Positions 10,160 through 24,900 of a stretch of 64,000 nt of DNA are shown here, in pieces. The translations under genes were made by a program, and so were the position numbers. Each line of letters starts with the position of its first letter. Position 1 is the stretch's first letter. The notes under the pieces were generated by a model. The model had not been told where the DNA came from and did not search any database. It saw only the letters and a list, made by a program, of their open reading frames with translations. Source of the DNA: Drosophila persimilis. Taxonomy: Eukaryota; Arthropoda; Insecta; Diptera; Drosophilidae. The stretch lies in contig NW_020825294.1 in NCBI RefSeq assembly GCF_003286085.1, forward strand, positions 16,142,501 to 16,206,500. Reading direction: 5' to 3'.

Positions 10160-13060
10160 ATATATATCCCCTGCCGGACAACTTATCTCTGCTTACGAAA
10201 TACGTCTCTCCGGTGGCGGAAAACTTATTTCCGGTACTGGGAAATCTATATCCGCTGGCGGACAATTTATCCCCGCTGACGAATTACGTTTCTCCGCCGG
10301 CAGAAAACTTATTTCTGCTGACGAAATACGTCTGTCCGCTTGCAGAAAACTTATGTCCGGCGGCGAGAAATTTTTATCCCCGGCCTGACAACTTATCTCT
10401 GCTAACGAAATACGTGTCTCCGCTGGGGGAAAACTTATTTCCGGTGGCGGGAAATATATATTCCCTGCCGGACAACTTATCTCTGCTGACGCAATACGTC
10501 TCTACGCTGGCAGAAAACTTATTTCCGGTGCCGGGAAATCTATATCCGCTGGCGGACAACTTATCTCCGCTGGCGGACAATTTATCTCCGCTGACGAACT
10601 ACGATTCTCCACTGGCAGAAATCTTATCTCCGGCGGCGGGAAATTTATATCCCCTGACGGACAATTTATCCCCGCTGACGAATTACGTTTCTCCGCCGGC
10701 AGAAAACTGATCTCCGCTGGCATAACATTTACCTCCGGCGGCGGGAAATTTATATCCCCTGCCGGACAGCTTATCTCTGCTAACGAAATACGTCTCTCCG
10801 CTGGCGGAAAACTTATTTCCGCTGGCGGGAAATCGATATCCTCTGCCGGACAACTTATCGCTGCTGACGAAATACGTCTCTCCGCTTGCAGCAAACTTAT
10901 CTCTGCTGACGAAATACGTCTCTCCGCTTGTAGAAAACATATCTCCGGCGGCGAAAAATTTATATCCCCGGCCTGACAACTTATCTATGCTAACGAAATA
11001 CGTCTCTGCGCTGGAGGAAAACTTATTTCCGGAGGCGGGAAATATATATCCCCTGCCGGACAACTTATCTCTGCTGACGAAATACGTCTCTCCGCTTGCT
11101 GAAAACTTATTTCTGCTGAAGAAACACGTCTCTCCGCTTGCAGAAAACTTATCTCCGGCGGCGAGAAATTTATATCCCCGGCCTGACAACTTATCTCTGC
11201 TAACGAAATACGTCTCTCCGCTGGCGGAAAACTTATTTCCGGTGGCGGAAAATATACATCCCTTGCCGGAAAACTTATCTCTGCTGACGAAATACGTCTC
11301 TCCGCTAGCAGAAAACTTATCTCTGCTGACGAAATACGTCTCTCCGCTTGCAGAAAACTTATCTCCGGCGGCGAGAAATTTATATCCCCGGCCTGTCAAC
11401 TTATCTCTGCTAACGAAATACGTCTCTCCGCTGGCGGAAAACTTATTTCCGGTGCCGGGAAATCTATATCCACTGCCGGACAACTTATCTCTGCTGACGA
11501 AATACGTCTCTCCGCTTGCAGCTAACTTATCTCTGCTGACGAAATACGTCTCTCCGCTTGCAGAAAACTTATCTCCGGCGGCGAGAAATTTATATCCCCG
11601 GAATGTCAACTTATCTCTGCTAACGAAATACGTCTCTCCACTGGCAGAAACCTTATCTCTGCTGACGAAATACGTCTTTCCGCTTTCAGAAAACTTATCT
11701 CCTGCGGCGAGAAATTTTTATCTCCGGCCTGACAACTTATCTCTGCTAACGAAATACGTCTCTCCGCTGGCGGAAATCTTATTTCCGGTGGCGGGAAATA
11801 TATATCCCCTGCCGGACAACTTATCTCTGCTGACGAAATACGTCTCTCCGCTTGCAGAAAACTTATCTCCGGCGGCGAGAAATTTATATCCCCGGCCTGT
11901 CAACTTATCTCTGCTGACAGACATTTTATCTCCGCTGACGAGCTACGTTTCTCCGCCGGCAGAAAACTGATCTCCGCTGGCAGAACATTTACCTCCGGCG
12001 GCGGGAAATATATATCCCCTGCCGGACAACTTATCTCTGCTTACGAAATACGTCTCTCCGCTTGCAGAAAACTTATCTCCGGCGGCGAGAAATTTATATC
12101 CCCGGAATGTCAACTTATCTCTGCTAACGAAATACGTCTCTCCACTGGCAGAAAACTTATCTCTGCTGACGAAATACGTCTCTCCGCTTTCAGAAAACTT
12201 ATCTCCTGCGGCGAGAAATTTTTATCTCCGGCCTGACAACTTATCTCTGCTAACGAAATACGTCTCTCCGCTGGCGGAAATCTTATTTCCGGTGGCGGGA
12301 AATATATATCCCCTGCCGGACAACTTATCTCTGCTGACGAAATACGTCTCTCCGCTTGCAGAAAACTTATCTCCGGCGGCGAGAAATTTATATCCCCGGC
12401 CTGTCAACTTATCTCTGCTGACAGACATTTTATCTCCGCTGACGAGCTACGTTTCTCCGCCGGCAGAAAACTGATCTCCGCTGGCAGAACATTTACCTCC
12501 GGCGGCGGGAAATATATATCCCCTGCCGGACAACTTATCTCTGCTTACGAAATACGTCTCTCCGGTGGCGGAAAACTTATTTCCGGTACTGGGAAATCTA
12601 TATCCGCTGGCGGACAATTTATCCCCGCTGACGAATTACGTTTCTCCGCCGGCAGAAAACTTATTTCTGCTGACGAAATACGTCTGTCCGCTTGCAGAAA
12701 ACTTATGTCCGGCGGCGAGAAATTTTTATCCCCGGCCTGACAACTTATCTCTGCTAACGAAATACGTGTCTCCGCTGGGGGAAAACTTATTTCCGGTGGC
12801 GGGAAATATATATTCCCTGCCGGACAACTTATCTCTGCTGACGCAATACGTCTCTACGCTGGCAGAAAACTTATTTCCGGTGCCGGGAAATCTATATCCG
12901 CTGGCGGACAACTTATCTCCGCTGGCGGACAATTTATCTCCGCTGACGAACTACGATTCTCCACTGGCAGATATCTTATCTCCGGCGGCGGGAAATTTAC
13001 ATCCCCTGACGGACAATTTATCCCCGCTGACGAATTACGTTTCTCCGCTTGCAGCAAACT
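10160..13060 (+). repeat. Nested direct repeats in block B (504- and 2352-bp offsets)
   Basis: The segment around 10213-10680 recurs at 12565-13032 with constant offset 2352 (112 x 21). The segment around 11718-11970 recurs at 12222-12474 with offset 504 (24 x 21). The recurring blocks share unusual variants such as gctgggggaaaac and ggaaatatatattccctg. Both offsets are multiples of 21, as expected for unequal exchange in register. Confidence 0.8.
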
Positions 13061-13800
13061 TATCTCTGCTGACGAAATACGTCTCTCCACTGGCAGAAAA
13101 CTTATCTCTGCTGACGAAATACGTCTCTCCGCTTTCAGAAAACTTATCTCCTGCGGCGAGAAATTTTTATCTCCGGCCTGACAACTTATCTCTGCTAACG
13201 AAATACGTCTCTCCGCTGGCGGAAATCTTATTTCCGGTGGCGGGAAATATATATCCCCTGCCGGACAACTTATCTCTGCTGACGAAATACGTCTCTAAGC
13301 TTGCAGAAAACTTATCTCCGGCGGCGAGAAATTTATATCCCCGGCCTGTCAACTTATCTCTGCTGACAGACATTTTATCTCCGCTGACGAGCTACGTTTC
13401 TCCGCCGGCAGAAAACTGATCTCCGCTGGCAGAACATTTACCTCCGGCGGCGGGAAATATATATCCCCTGCCGGACAACTTATCTCTGCTTACGAAATAC
13501 GTCTCTCCGGTGACGGAAAACTTATTTCCGGTACTGGGAAATCTATATCCGCTGGCGGACAATTTATCCCCGCTGACGAATTACGTTTCTCCGCCGGCAG
13601 AAAACTAATCTCCGCTGGCAGAACATTTACCTCCGGCGGCGGGAAATCTATATCCCCTGCCGGACAACTTATCTCTGCTTACGAAATACCTCTCTCCGCT
13701 GGCGGAAAACTTATTTCTGCTGACGAAATACGTCTCTCCGCTTGTAGAAAACATATCTCCGGCGGCGAGAAATTTATATCCCCGGCCTGACAACTTATCT

Positions 13801-14430
13801 ATGCTAACGAAATACGTCTCTCCGCTGGAGGAAAACTTATATCCGGTGGCGGGAAATATATATCCCCTGCCGGACAACTTATCTCTGCTGACGAAATACG
13901 TCTCTCCGCTTGCTGAAAACTTATTTCTGCTGAAGAAATACGACTCTCCGCTTGCAGAAAACTTATCTCCGGCGGCGAGAAATTTATATCCCCGGCCTGA
14001 CAACTTATCTATGCTAACGAAATACGTCTCTCCGCTGGAGGAAAACTTATATCCGGTGGCGGGAAATATATATCCCCTGCCGGACAACTTATCTCTGCTG
14101 ACGAAATACGTCTCTCCGCTTGCTGAAAACTTATTTCTGCTGAAGAAATACGACTCTCCGCTTGCAGAAAACTTATCTCCGGCGGCGAGAAATTTTTATC
14201 ACCGGCCTGACAACTTATCTATGCTAACGAAATACGTCTCTCCGCTGGAGGAAAACTTATTTCCGGTGGCGGGAAATATATCCCCTGCCGGACAACTTAT
14301 CTCTGCTGACGAAATACGTCTCTCCGCTTACTGAAAACTTATTTCTGCTGAAGAAATACGTCTCTCCGCTTGCAGAAAACTTATCTCCGGCGGCGTGAAA
14401 TCTATATTCCCTGCCAGACAACTTATCTCT
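13801..14430 (+). repeat. 210-bp higher-order repeat, about three copies
   Basis: The landmark atgctaacgaaatacgtc followed by tctccgctggagg occurs at 13801, 14011 and 14221, exactly 210 bp (10 monomers) apart. The same unit reappears at 16503 and 16713. Confidence 0.85.
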
Positions 14431-17400
14431 GCTGACGAAATACGTCTCTACGCTGGCAGAAAACTTATTTCCGGTGCCGGGAAATCTATATCCGCTGGCG
14501 GACAACTTATCTCCGCTGGCGGACAATTTATCTCCGCTGACGAATTACGTCTCTCCGCCGGCAGAAAACTGATCTCCGCTGGCATAACATTTACCTCCGG
14601 CGGCGGGAAATCTATATCCCTTGCCGGTCATCTTATCACGGCTGGCAAAATACATCTCTCCGCTGGCGGAAAACTTATCTGCGGTGGCGGGAAATCTATA
14701 TCCTCTGCCGGACAACTTATCTCTGCTGACGAAATACGTCTCTCCGCTTGCAGCAAACTTATCTCTGCTGACGAAATACGTATCTCCGCTTGTAAAAAAC
14801 TAATCTCCGGCGCCGAGAAATTTATATCCCCAGCCTGACAGCTTATCTCTGCTAACGAAATGCGTCTCTCCGCCGGCGGAAAACTTATTTCCGGTGGCGG
14901 GAAATATATATCCCCTGCCGGACAACTTATCTCTGCTGACGAAATACGTCTCTACGCTGGCAGAAAACTTATCTCCGGCGCCGGATATCTATATCCCCTG
15001 CCAGACAACTTATCTCTGCTTACGAAATACGTCTCTCTGCTGGCGGAAAACTTATTTCCAGTGCCGAGAAATCTATATCCGCTTGCGGACAACTTATCTC
15101 CGCTGGCAGACAATTTATCTCCGCTGACGAACTACGATTCTCCACTGGCAGAAATCTTATCTCCGACGGCGGGAAATTTACATCCCCTGACGGACAATTT
15201 ATCCCCGCTGACGAATTACGTTTCTCCGCCGGCAGAAAACTGATCTCCGCTGGCAGAACATTTACCTCCGGCGGCGGGAAGTTTATATCCCCTGCCGGAC
15301 AGCTTATCTCTGCTAACGAAATACGTGTCTCCGCTGGGGGAAAACTTATTTCCGGTGGCGGGAAATATATATTCCCTGCCGGACAACTTATCTCTGCTGA
15401 CGAAATACGTCTCTACGCTGGCAGAAAACTTATTTCCGGTGCCGGGAAATCTATATCCGCTGGCGGACAACTTATCTCCGCTGGCGGACAATTTATCTCC
15501 GCTGACGAACTACGATTCTCCACTGGCAGAAATCTTATCTCCGGCGGCGGGAAATTTACATCCCCTGACGGACAATTTATCCCCGCTGACGAATTACGTT
15601 TCTCCGCCGGCAGAAAACTGATCTCCGCTGGCATAACATTTACCTCCGGCGGCGGGAAATCTATATCCCTTGCCGGACATCTTATCACGGCTGACAAAAT
15701 ACATCTCTCCGCTGGCGGGAAACTTATCTGCGGTGGCGGGAAATCTATATCCTCTGCCGGACAACTTATCTCTGCTGACGAAATACGTCTCTCCGCTTGC
15801 AGCAAACTTATCTCTGCTGACGAAATACGTCTCTCCGCTTGTAGAAAACTAATCTCCGGCGGCGAGAAATTTATATCCCCGGCCTGACAACTTATCTCTG
15901 CTAACGAAATACGTCTCTCCGCCGGCGGAAAACTTATTTCCGGTGGCGGGAAATATATATCCCCTGCCAGACAACTTATCTCTGCTTACGCAATACGTCT
16001 CTCCGCTGGCGGAAAACTTATTTCCGATGCCGAGAAATCTATATCCGCTTGCGGACAACTTATTTCCGCTGGCAGACAATTTATCTCCGCTGACGAACTA
16101 CGATTCTCCACTGGCAGAAATCTTATCTCCGACGGCAGGAAATTTACATCCCCTAACGGACAATTTACGAATTACTGAATTACTGAATTACTGACGAATT
16201 ACGTTTCTCCGCCGGCAGAAAACTGATCTCCGCTGGCAGAACATTTACCTCCGGCGGCGGGAAATTTATATCCCCTGCCGGACAGCTTATCTCTGCTAAC
16301 GAAATACGTCTCTCCGCTGGCGGAAAACTTATTTCCGGTGGCGGGAAATCTATATCCTCTGCCGGACAACTTATCGCTGCTGACGAAATACGTCTCTCCG
16401 CTTGCAGCAAACTTATCTCTTCTGACGAAATACGTCTCTCCGCTTGTAGAAAACATATCTCCGGCGGCGAGAAATTTATATCCCCGGCCTGACAACTTAT
16501 CTATGCTAACGAAATACGTCTCTCCGCTGGAGGAAAACTTATTTCCGGTGGCGGGAAATATATATCCCCTGCCGGACAACTTATCTCTGCTGACGAAATA
16601 CGTCTCTCCGCTTGCTGAAAACTTATTTCTGCTGAAGAAATACGTCTCTCCGCTTGCAGAAAACTTATCTCCGGCGGCGAGAAATTTTTATCACCGGCCT
16701 GACAACTTATCTATGCTAACGAAATACGTCTCTCCGCTGGAGGAAAACTTATTTCCGGTGGCGGGAAATATATCCCCTGCCGGACAACTTATCTCTGCTG
16801 ACGAAATACGTCTCTCCGCTTACTGAAAACTTATTTCTGCTGCAGAAATACGTCTCTCCGCTTGAAGAAAACTTATCTCCGGTGCCGGGAAATCTATATC
16901 CGCTGGCGGACAACTTATCTCCGCTGGCAGACAATTTATCTCCGCTGACGAACTACGATTCTCCACTGGCAGAAATCTTATCTCCGGCGGCGGGAAATTT
17001 ATATCCCCTAACGGACAATTTATCCCCGCTGACGAATTACGTTTCTCCGCCGGCAGAAAACTGATCTCCGCTGGCATAACATTTACCTCCGGCGGCGGGA
17101 AATCTATATCCCTTGCCGGTCATCTTATCACGGCTGGCAAAATACAGCTCTCCGCTGGCGGAAAACTTATCTGCGGTGGCGGGAAATCTATATCCTCTGC
17201 CGGACAACTTATCTCTGCTGACGAAATACGTCTCTACGCTGGCAGAAAACTTATTTCCGGTGCCGGGAAATCTATATCCGCTGGCGGACAACTTATCTCC
17301 GCTGGCAGACAATTTATCTCCGCTGACGAACTACGATTCTCCACTGGCAGAAATCTTATCTCCGGCGGCGGGAAATTTATATCCCCTAACGGACAATTTA

Positions 17401-19079
17401 TCCCCGCTGACGAATTACGTTTCTCCGCTGGCAGAAAACTGATCTCCGCTGGCATAACATTTACCTCCGGCGGCGGGAAATCTATATCCCTTGCCGGTCA
17501 TCTTATCACGGCTGGCAAAATACATCTCTCCGCTGGCGGAAAACTTATCTGCGGTGGCGGGAAATCTATATCCTCTGCCGGACAACTTATCTCTGCTGAC
17601 GAAATACGTCTCTCCGCTTGCAGCAAACTTATCTCTGCTGACGAAATACGTCTCTCCGCTTGTAAAAAACTAATCTCCGGCGGCGAGAAATTTATATCCC
17701 CAGCCTGACAGCTTATCTCTGCTAACGAAATGCGTCTCTCCGCCGGCGGAAAACTTATTTCCGGTGGCGGGAAATTTATATCCTCTGCCGGACAACTAAT
17801 CTCTGCTGACGAAATACGTCTCTCCGCTGGCGGAAAACTTATTTCTGCTGACGAAATACGTCTGTCCGCTTGCAGAAAACTTATCTCCGGCGGCGAGAAG
17901 TTTTTATCCCCGGCCTGACAACTTATCTCTGCTAACGAAATACGTCTCTCCGCTGGGGGAAAACTCATTTCCGGTGGCGGGAAATATATATTCCCTGCCG
18001 GACAACTTATCTCTGCTGACGCAATACGTCTCTACGCTGGCAGAAAACTTATTTCCGGTGGCGGGAAATCTATATCCCCTGCCGGACAACTTATCTCTGC
18101 TGACGAAATACGTCTCTCCGCTTGCAGAAAACTTATCTCTGCTGACGAAATACGTCTCTCCGCTGCCGGAAAACTTATCTCCGGTGCCGGGAAATCGATA
18201 TCCGCTGGCGGACAACTTATCTCCGCTGGCAGACAATTTATCTCCGCTGACGAACTACGATTCTCCACTGGCAGAAATCTTATCTCCGACGGCGGGAAAT
18301 TTATATCCCCTGACGGACAATTTATCCCCGCTGACGAATTACGATTCTCCGCCGGCAGAAAACTGATCTCCGCTGGCATAACATTTACCTCCGGCGGCGG
18401 GAAATCTATATCCCTTGCCGGACATCTTATCACGGCTGACAAAATACATCTCTCCGCTGGCGGAAAACTTATCTGCGGTGGCGGGAAATCTATATCCTCT
18501 GCCGGACAACTTATATCTGCTGACGAAATACGTCTCTCCGCTTGCAGCAAACTTATCTCTGCTGACGAAATACGTCTCTCCGCTTGTAGAAAACTAATCT
18601 CCGGCGGCGAGAAATTTATATCCCCTGCCGGACAACTTATCTCTGCTGACGAAATACGTCTCTCCGCTTGCTGAAAACTTATTTCTGCTGAAGAAATACG
18701 TCTCTCCGCTTGCAGCAAACTTATCTCTGCTGACGAAATACGTCTCTCCGCTTGTAGAAAACTAATCTCCGGCGGCGAGAAATTTATATCCCCTGCCGGA
18801 CAACTTATCTCTGCTGACGAAATACGTCTCTCCGCTTGCTGAAAACTTATTTCTGCTGAAGAAATACGTCTCTCCGCTTGCAGAAAACTTATCTCTGCTG
18901 ACGAAATACGTCTCTACGCTTGCAGAAAACTTATCTCCGGCGGCGAGAAATTTATATCCCCGGCCTGACCACTTAACTATGCTAGCGAAATACGTCTCTC
19001 CGCTGGCGGAAAACTTATTTCCGGTGGCGGGAAATATATATCCCCTGCCGGACAACTTATCTCTGCAGACGAAATACGT

Positions 19080-21562
19080 CTCTCCGCTTGCAGCAAACTT
19101 ATCTCTGATGACGAAATACGTATCTCCGCTTGTAGAAAACTTATCTCCGGCGGCGAGAAATTTATATCCCCGGCCTGACAACATATCTCTGCTAACGAAA
19201 TACGTCTCTCCGCCGGCGGAAAACTTATTGCCGGTGGCGGGAAATATATATCCCCTGCCGGACAACTTATCTCTGCTGACGAAATACGTCTCTCCGCTTG
19301 CAGCAAACTTATCTCCGGCGCCGGAAATCTATATCCCCGGTCTGACAACATATCTCTGCTAACGAAATACGTCTCTCCGCCGGCGGAAAACTTATTTACG
19401 GTGGCGGGAAATATATATCCCCTGCCGGACAACTTATCTCCGTAGACGAACTACGTTCCTCCGCCGGCAGAAACCTTATCTCTGCTGGAAGAACATTTAC
19501 CTCCGGGGGTGGGAAATTTATATCCCCTGCCGGACAACTTATCTCTGCTGACGAAATACGTCTCTACGCTGGCAGAAAACCTATCTCCGGCGGCGGGAAA
19601 TCTATATCCACTGCCAGAAAACTTATCTCTGCTTACAAAATACGTCTCTCCGCTGGCGGGAAACTTATTTCCGGTGCCGGGAAATTTACATCCCCTGCCG
19701 GACAACTTATCTCTGCTGACGAAATACGTCTCTCCGCTTGCAGAAAACTTATCTCTGCTGACGAAATACGTCTCTCCGCTGGCGGAAAACTTATTTCCGG
19801 TGCCGGGAAATCGATATCCGCTGGCGGACAACTTAGCTCCGCTGGCAGACAATTTATCTCCGCTGACGAACTACGATTCTCCACTGGCAGAAGTCTTATC
19901 TCCGACGGCGGGAAATTTACATCCCCTGCCGGACAACTTATCTCCGCAGACGAACTACGTTCCTCCGCCGGCAGAAACCTTATCTCTGCTGGAAGAACAT
20001 TTACCTGCGGGGTTGGGAAATTTATATCCTCTGCCGGACAACTTATCTCTGCTGACGAAATACGTCTCTCCGCTTGCAGCAAACTTATCTCTGCTGACGA
20101 AATACGTCTCTCCGCTTGTAGAAAACTAATCTCCGGCGGCGAGAAATTTATATCCCCTGCCGGACAACTTATCTCTGCTGACGAAATACGTCTCTCCGCT
20201 TGCTGAAAACTTATTTCTGCTGAAGAAATACGTCTCTCCGCTTGCAGCAAACTTATCTCTGCTGACGAAATACGTCTCTCCGCTTGTAGAAAACTAATCT
20301 CCGGCGGCGAGAAATTTATATCCCCTGCCGGACAACTTATCTCTGCTGACGAAATACGTCTCTCCGCTTGCTGAAAACTTATTTCTGCTGAAGAAATACG
20401 TCTCTCCACTTGCAGAAAACTTATTTCTGCTGACGACATACGTGTGTCCGCTTGCAGAAATCTTATCTCCGGCGGCGAGAAATTGTTATCCCCGGCCTGA
20501 CAACTTATCTCTGCTAACGAAATACTTCTCTCCGCTGGCGGAAAACTTGTTTCCGGTGGCGGGAAATCTATATCCTCTGCCGGACAACTTATTTCTGCTG
20601 ACGCAATACGTCTCTCCGCTTGCAGCAAACTTATCTCTGATGACGAAATACGTATCTCCGCTTGTAGAAAACTTATCTCCGGCGGCGAGAAATTTATATC
20701 CCCGGCCTGACAACATATCTCTGCTAACGAAATACGTCTCTCCGCCGGCGGAAAACTTATTGCCGGTGGCGGGAAATATATATCCCCTGCCGGACAACTT
20801 ATCTCTGCTGACGAAATACGTCTCTACGCTGGCAGAAAACTTATCTCCGGCGCCGGAAATCTATATCCCCGGTCTGACAACATATCTCTGCTAACGAAAT
20901 ACGTCTCTCCGCCGGCGGAAAACTTATTTACGGTGGCGGGAAATATATATCCCCTGCCGGACAACTTATCTCCGTAGACGAACTACGTTCCTCCGCCGGC
21001 AGAAACCTTATCTCTGCTGGAAGAACATTTACCTCCGGGGGTGGGAAATTTATATCCCCTGCCGGACAACTTATCTCTGCTGACGAAATACGTCTCTACG
21101 CTGGCAGAAAACCTATCTCCGGCGGCGGGAAATCTATATCCACTGCCAGAAAACTTATCTCTGCTTACAAAATACGTCTCTCCGCTGGCGGGAAACTTAT
21201 TTCCGGTGCCGGGAAATTTACATCCCCTGCCGGACAACTTATCTCTGCTGACGAAATACGTCTCTCCGCTTGCAGAAAACTTATCTCTGCTGACGAAATA
21301 CGTCTCTCCGCTGGCGGAAAACTTATTTCCGGTGCCGGGAAATCGATATCCGCTGGCGGACAACTTAGCTCCGCTGGCAGACAATTTATCTCCGCTGACG
21401 AACTACGATTCTCCACTGGCAGAAGTCTTATCTCCGACGGCGGGAAATTTACATCCCCTGCCGGACAACTTATCTCCGCAGACGAACTACGTTCCTCCGC
21501 CGGCAGAAACCTTATCTCTGCTGGAAGAACATTTACCTGCGGGGTTGGGAAATTTATATCCC
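19080..21562 (+). repeat. 0.95-kb direct repeat within block B
   Basis: Bases about 19080-20030 recur at about 20612-21562 with an offset of 1531-1532 bp. Shared rare variants include cttattgccggtgg, cttatttacggtgg, ctccgtagacgaac and gcggggttggg. The offset is not a multiple of 21, so the interval between the copies contains a phase change. Confidence 0.8.
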
Positions 21563-21979
21563 CTGCCGGACATCTTATCTCGGCTGACAAAATACATCTC
21601 TCCGCTGGCGGAAAACTTATTTCCGGTGGCGGGAAATATATATCCCCTGCCGGACAACTTATCTCTGCTGACGAAATACGTCTCTACGCTGGCAGAAAAC
21701 TTATTTCCGGTGGCGGGAAATATATATCCCCTGCCGGACAACTTATCTCTGCTGACGAAATACGTCTCTCCGCTTGCAGAAAACTTATCTCTGCTGACGA
21801 AATACGTCTCTCCGCTGGCGGAAAACTCATCTCCGGCGGCGGGAAATCAATATCCCCTGCCGGACAACTTATCTCTGCTGACGAAATACGTCTCTACGCT
21901 GGCAGAAAACTTATTTCCGGTGGCGGGAAATATATATCCCCTGCCGGACAACTTATCTCTGCTGACGAAATACGTCTCT

Positions 21980-24900
21980 CCGCTTGCAGAAAACTTATCT
22001 CTGCTGACGAAATACGTCTCTCCGCTGGCGGAAAACTTATTTCCGGTGCCGGGAAATCGATATCCGCTGGCGGACAACTTATCTCCGCTGGCAGACAATT
22101 TATCTCCGCTGACGAACTACGATTCTCCACTGGCAGAAATCTTATCTCCGACGGCGGGAAATTTACATCCCCTGCCGGACAACTTATCTCCGCAGACGAA
22201 CTACGTTCCTCCGCCGGCAGAAACCTTATCTCTGCTGGAAGAACATTTACCTCCGGGGGTGGGAAATTTATATCGCCTGCCGGACATCTTATCTCGGCTG
22301 ACAAAATACATCTCTCCGCTGGCGGAAAACTTATTTCCGGTGGCGGGAAATATATATCCCCTGCCGGACAGCTTATCTCTGCTGACGAAATACGTCTCTA
22401 CGCTGGCAGAAAACTTATTTCCGGTGGCGGGAAATATATATCCCCTGCCGGACAACTTATCTCTGCTGACGAAATACGTCTCTACGCTGGCAGAAAACTT
22501 TTTTCCGGTGCCGAGAAATCTATATCCGCTTGCGGACAACTTATCTCCGCTGGCAGACAATTTATCTCCGCTGACGAACTACGATTCTCCACTGGCAGAA
22601 ATCTTATCTCCGACGGCGGGAAATTTACATCCCCTGCCGGACAACTTATCTCCGCAGACGAACTACGTTCCTCCGCCGACAGAAACCTTATCTCTGCTGG
22701 AAGAACATTTACCTCCGGGGGTGGGAAATTTATATCGCCTGCCGGACATCTTATCTCGGCTGACAAAATACATCTCTCCGCTGGCGGAAAACTTATTTTC
22801 GGTGGCGGGAAATATATATCCCCTGCCGGACAGCTTATCTCTGCTGACGAAATACGTCTCTACGCTGGCAGAAAACTTATTTCCGGTGGCGGGAAATATA
22901 TATCCCCTGCCGGACAACTTATCTCTGCTGACGAAATACGTCTCTACGCTGGCAGAAAACTTTTTTCCGGTGCCGAGAAATCTATATCCGCTTGCGGACA
23001 ACTTATCTCCGCTGGCAGACAATTTATCTCCGCTGACGAACTACGATTCTCCACTGGCAGAAATCTTATCTCCGACGGCGGGAAATTTACATCCCCTGCC
23101 GGACAACTTATCTCCGCAGAAACCTTAGCTCTGCTGGAAGAACATTTACCTCCGGGGGTGGGAAATTTATATCCCCTGCCGGACAACTTATCTCTGCTGA
23201 CGAAATACGTCTCTACGCTGGCAGAAAACTTATCTCCGGCGGCGGGAAATCTATATCCCCTGCCAGACAACTTATCTCTGCTTACGAAATACGTCTCTCC
23301 GCTGGCGGGAAACTTATTTCCGGTGCCCGAAAATCGATATCCGCTGGCGGACAACTTATCTCCGCTGGCAGACAATTTATCTCCGCTGACGAACTACGAT
23401 TCTCCACTGGCAGAAATCTTATCTCCGACGGCGGGAAATTTACATCCCCTGCCGGACATCTTATCTCGGCTGACAAAATACATCTCTCCGCTGGCGGAAA
23501 ACTTATTTCCGGTGGCGGGAAATATATATCCCCTGCCGGACAACTTATCTCTGCTGACGAAATACGTCTCTACGCTGGCAGAAAACTTATTTCCGGTGGC
23601 GGGAAATATATATCCCCTGCCGGACAACTTATCTCTGCTGACGAAATACGTCTCTCCGCTTGCAGAAAACTTATCTCTGCTGACGAAATACGTCTCTCCG
23701 CTGGCGGAAAACTTATTTCCGGTGCCGGGAAATCGATATCCGCTGGCGGACAACTTATCTCCGCTGGCAGACAATTTATCTCCGCTGACGAACTACGATT
23801 CTCCACTGGCAGAAATCTTATCTCCGACGGCGGGAAATTTACATCCCCTGCCGGACAACTTATCTCCGCAGACGAACTACGTTCCTCCGCCGGCAGAAAC
23901 CTTATCTCTGCTGGAAGAACATTTACCTCCGGGGGTGGGAAATTTATATCGCCTGCCGGACATCTTATCTCGGCTGACAAAATACATCTCTCCGCTGGCG
24001 GAAAACTTATTTCCGGTGGCGGGAAATATATATCCCCTGCCGGACAGCTTATCTCTGCTGACGAAATACGTCTCTACGCTGGCAGAAAACTTATTTCCGG
24101 TGGCGGGAAATATATATCCCCTGCCGGACAACTTATCTCTGCTGACGAAATACGTCTCTACGCTGGCAGAAAACTTTTTTCCGGTGCCGAGAAATCTATA
24201 TCCGCTTGCGGACAACTTATCTCCGCTGGCAGACAATTTATCTCCGCTGACGAACTACGATTCTCCACTGGCAGAAATCTTATCTCCGACGGCGGGAAAT
24301 TTACATCCCCTGCCGGACAACTTATCTCCGCAGACGAACTACGTTCCTCCGCCGGCAGAAACCTTATCTCTGCTGGAAGAACATTTACCTCCGGGGGTGG
24401 GAAATTTATATCGCCTGCCGGACATCTTATCTCGGCTGACAAAATACATCTCTCCGCTGGCGGAAAACTTATTTCCGGTGGCGGGAAATATATATCCCCT
24501 GCCGGACAGCTTATCTCTGCTGACGAAATACGTCTCTACGCTGGCAGAAAACTTATTTCCGGTGGCGGGAAATATATATCCCCTGCCGGACAACTTATCT
24601 CTGCTGACGAAATACGTCTCTACGCTGGCAGAAAACTTTTTTCCGGTGCCGAGAAATCTATATCCGCTTGCGGACAACTTATCTCCGCTGGCAGACAATT
24701 TATCTCCGCTGACGAACTACGATTCTCCACTGGCAGAAATCTTATCTCCGACGGCGGGAAATTTACATCCCCTGCCGGACAACTTATCTCCGCAGACGAA
24801 CTACGTTCCTCCGCCGGCAGAAACCTTATCTCTGCTGGAAGAACATTTACCTCCGGGGGTGGGAAATTTATATCGCCTGCCGGACATCTTATCTCGGCTG

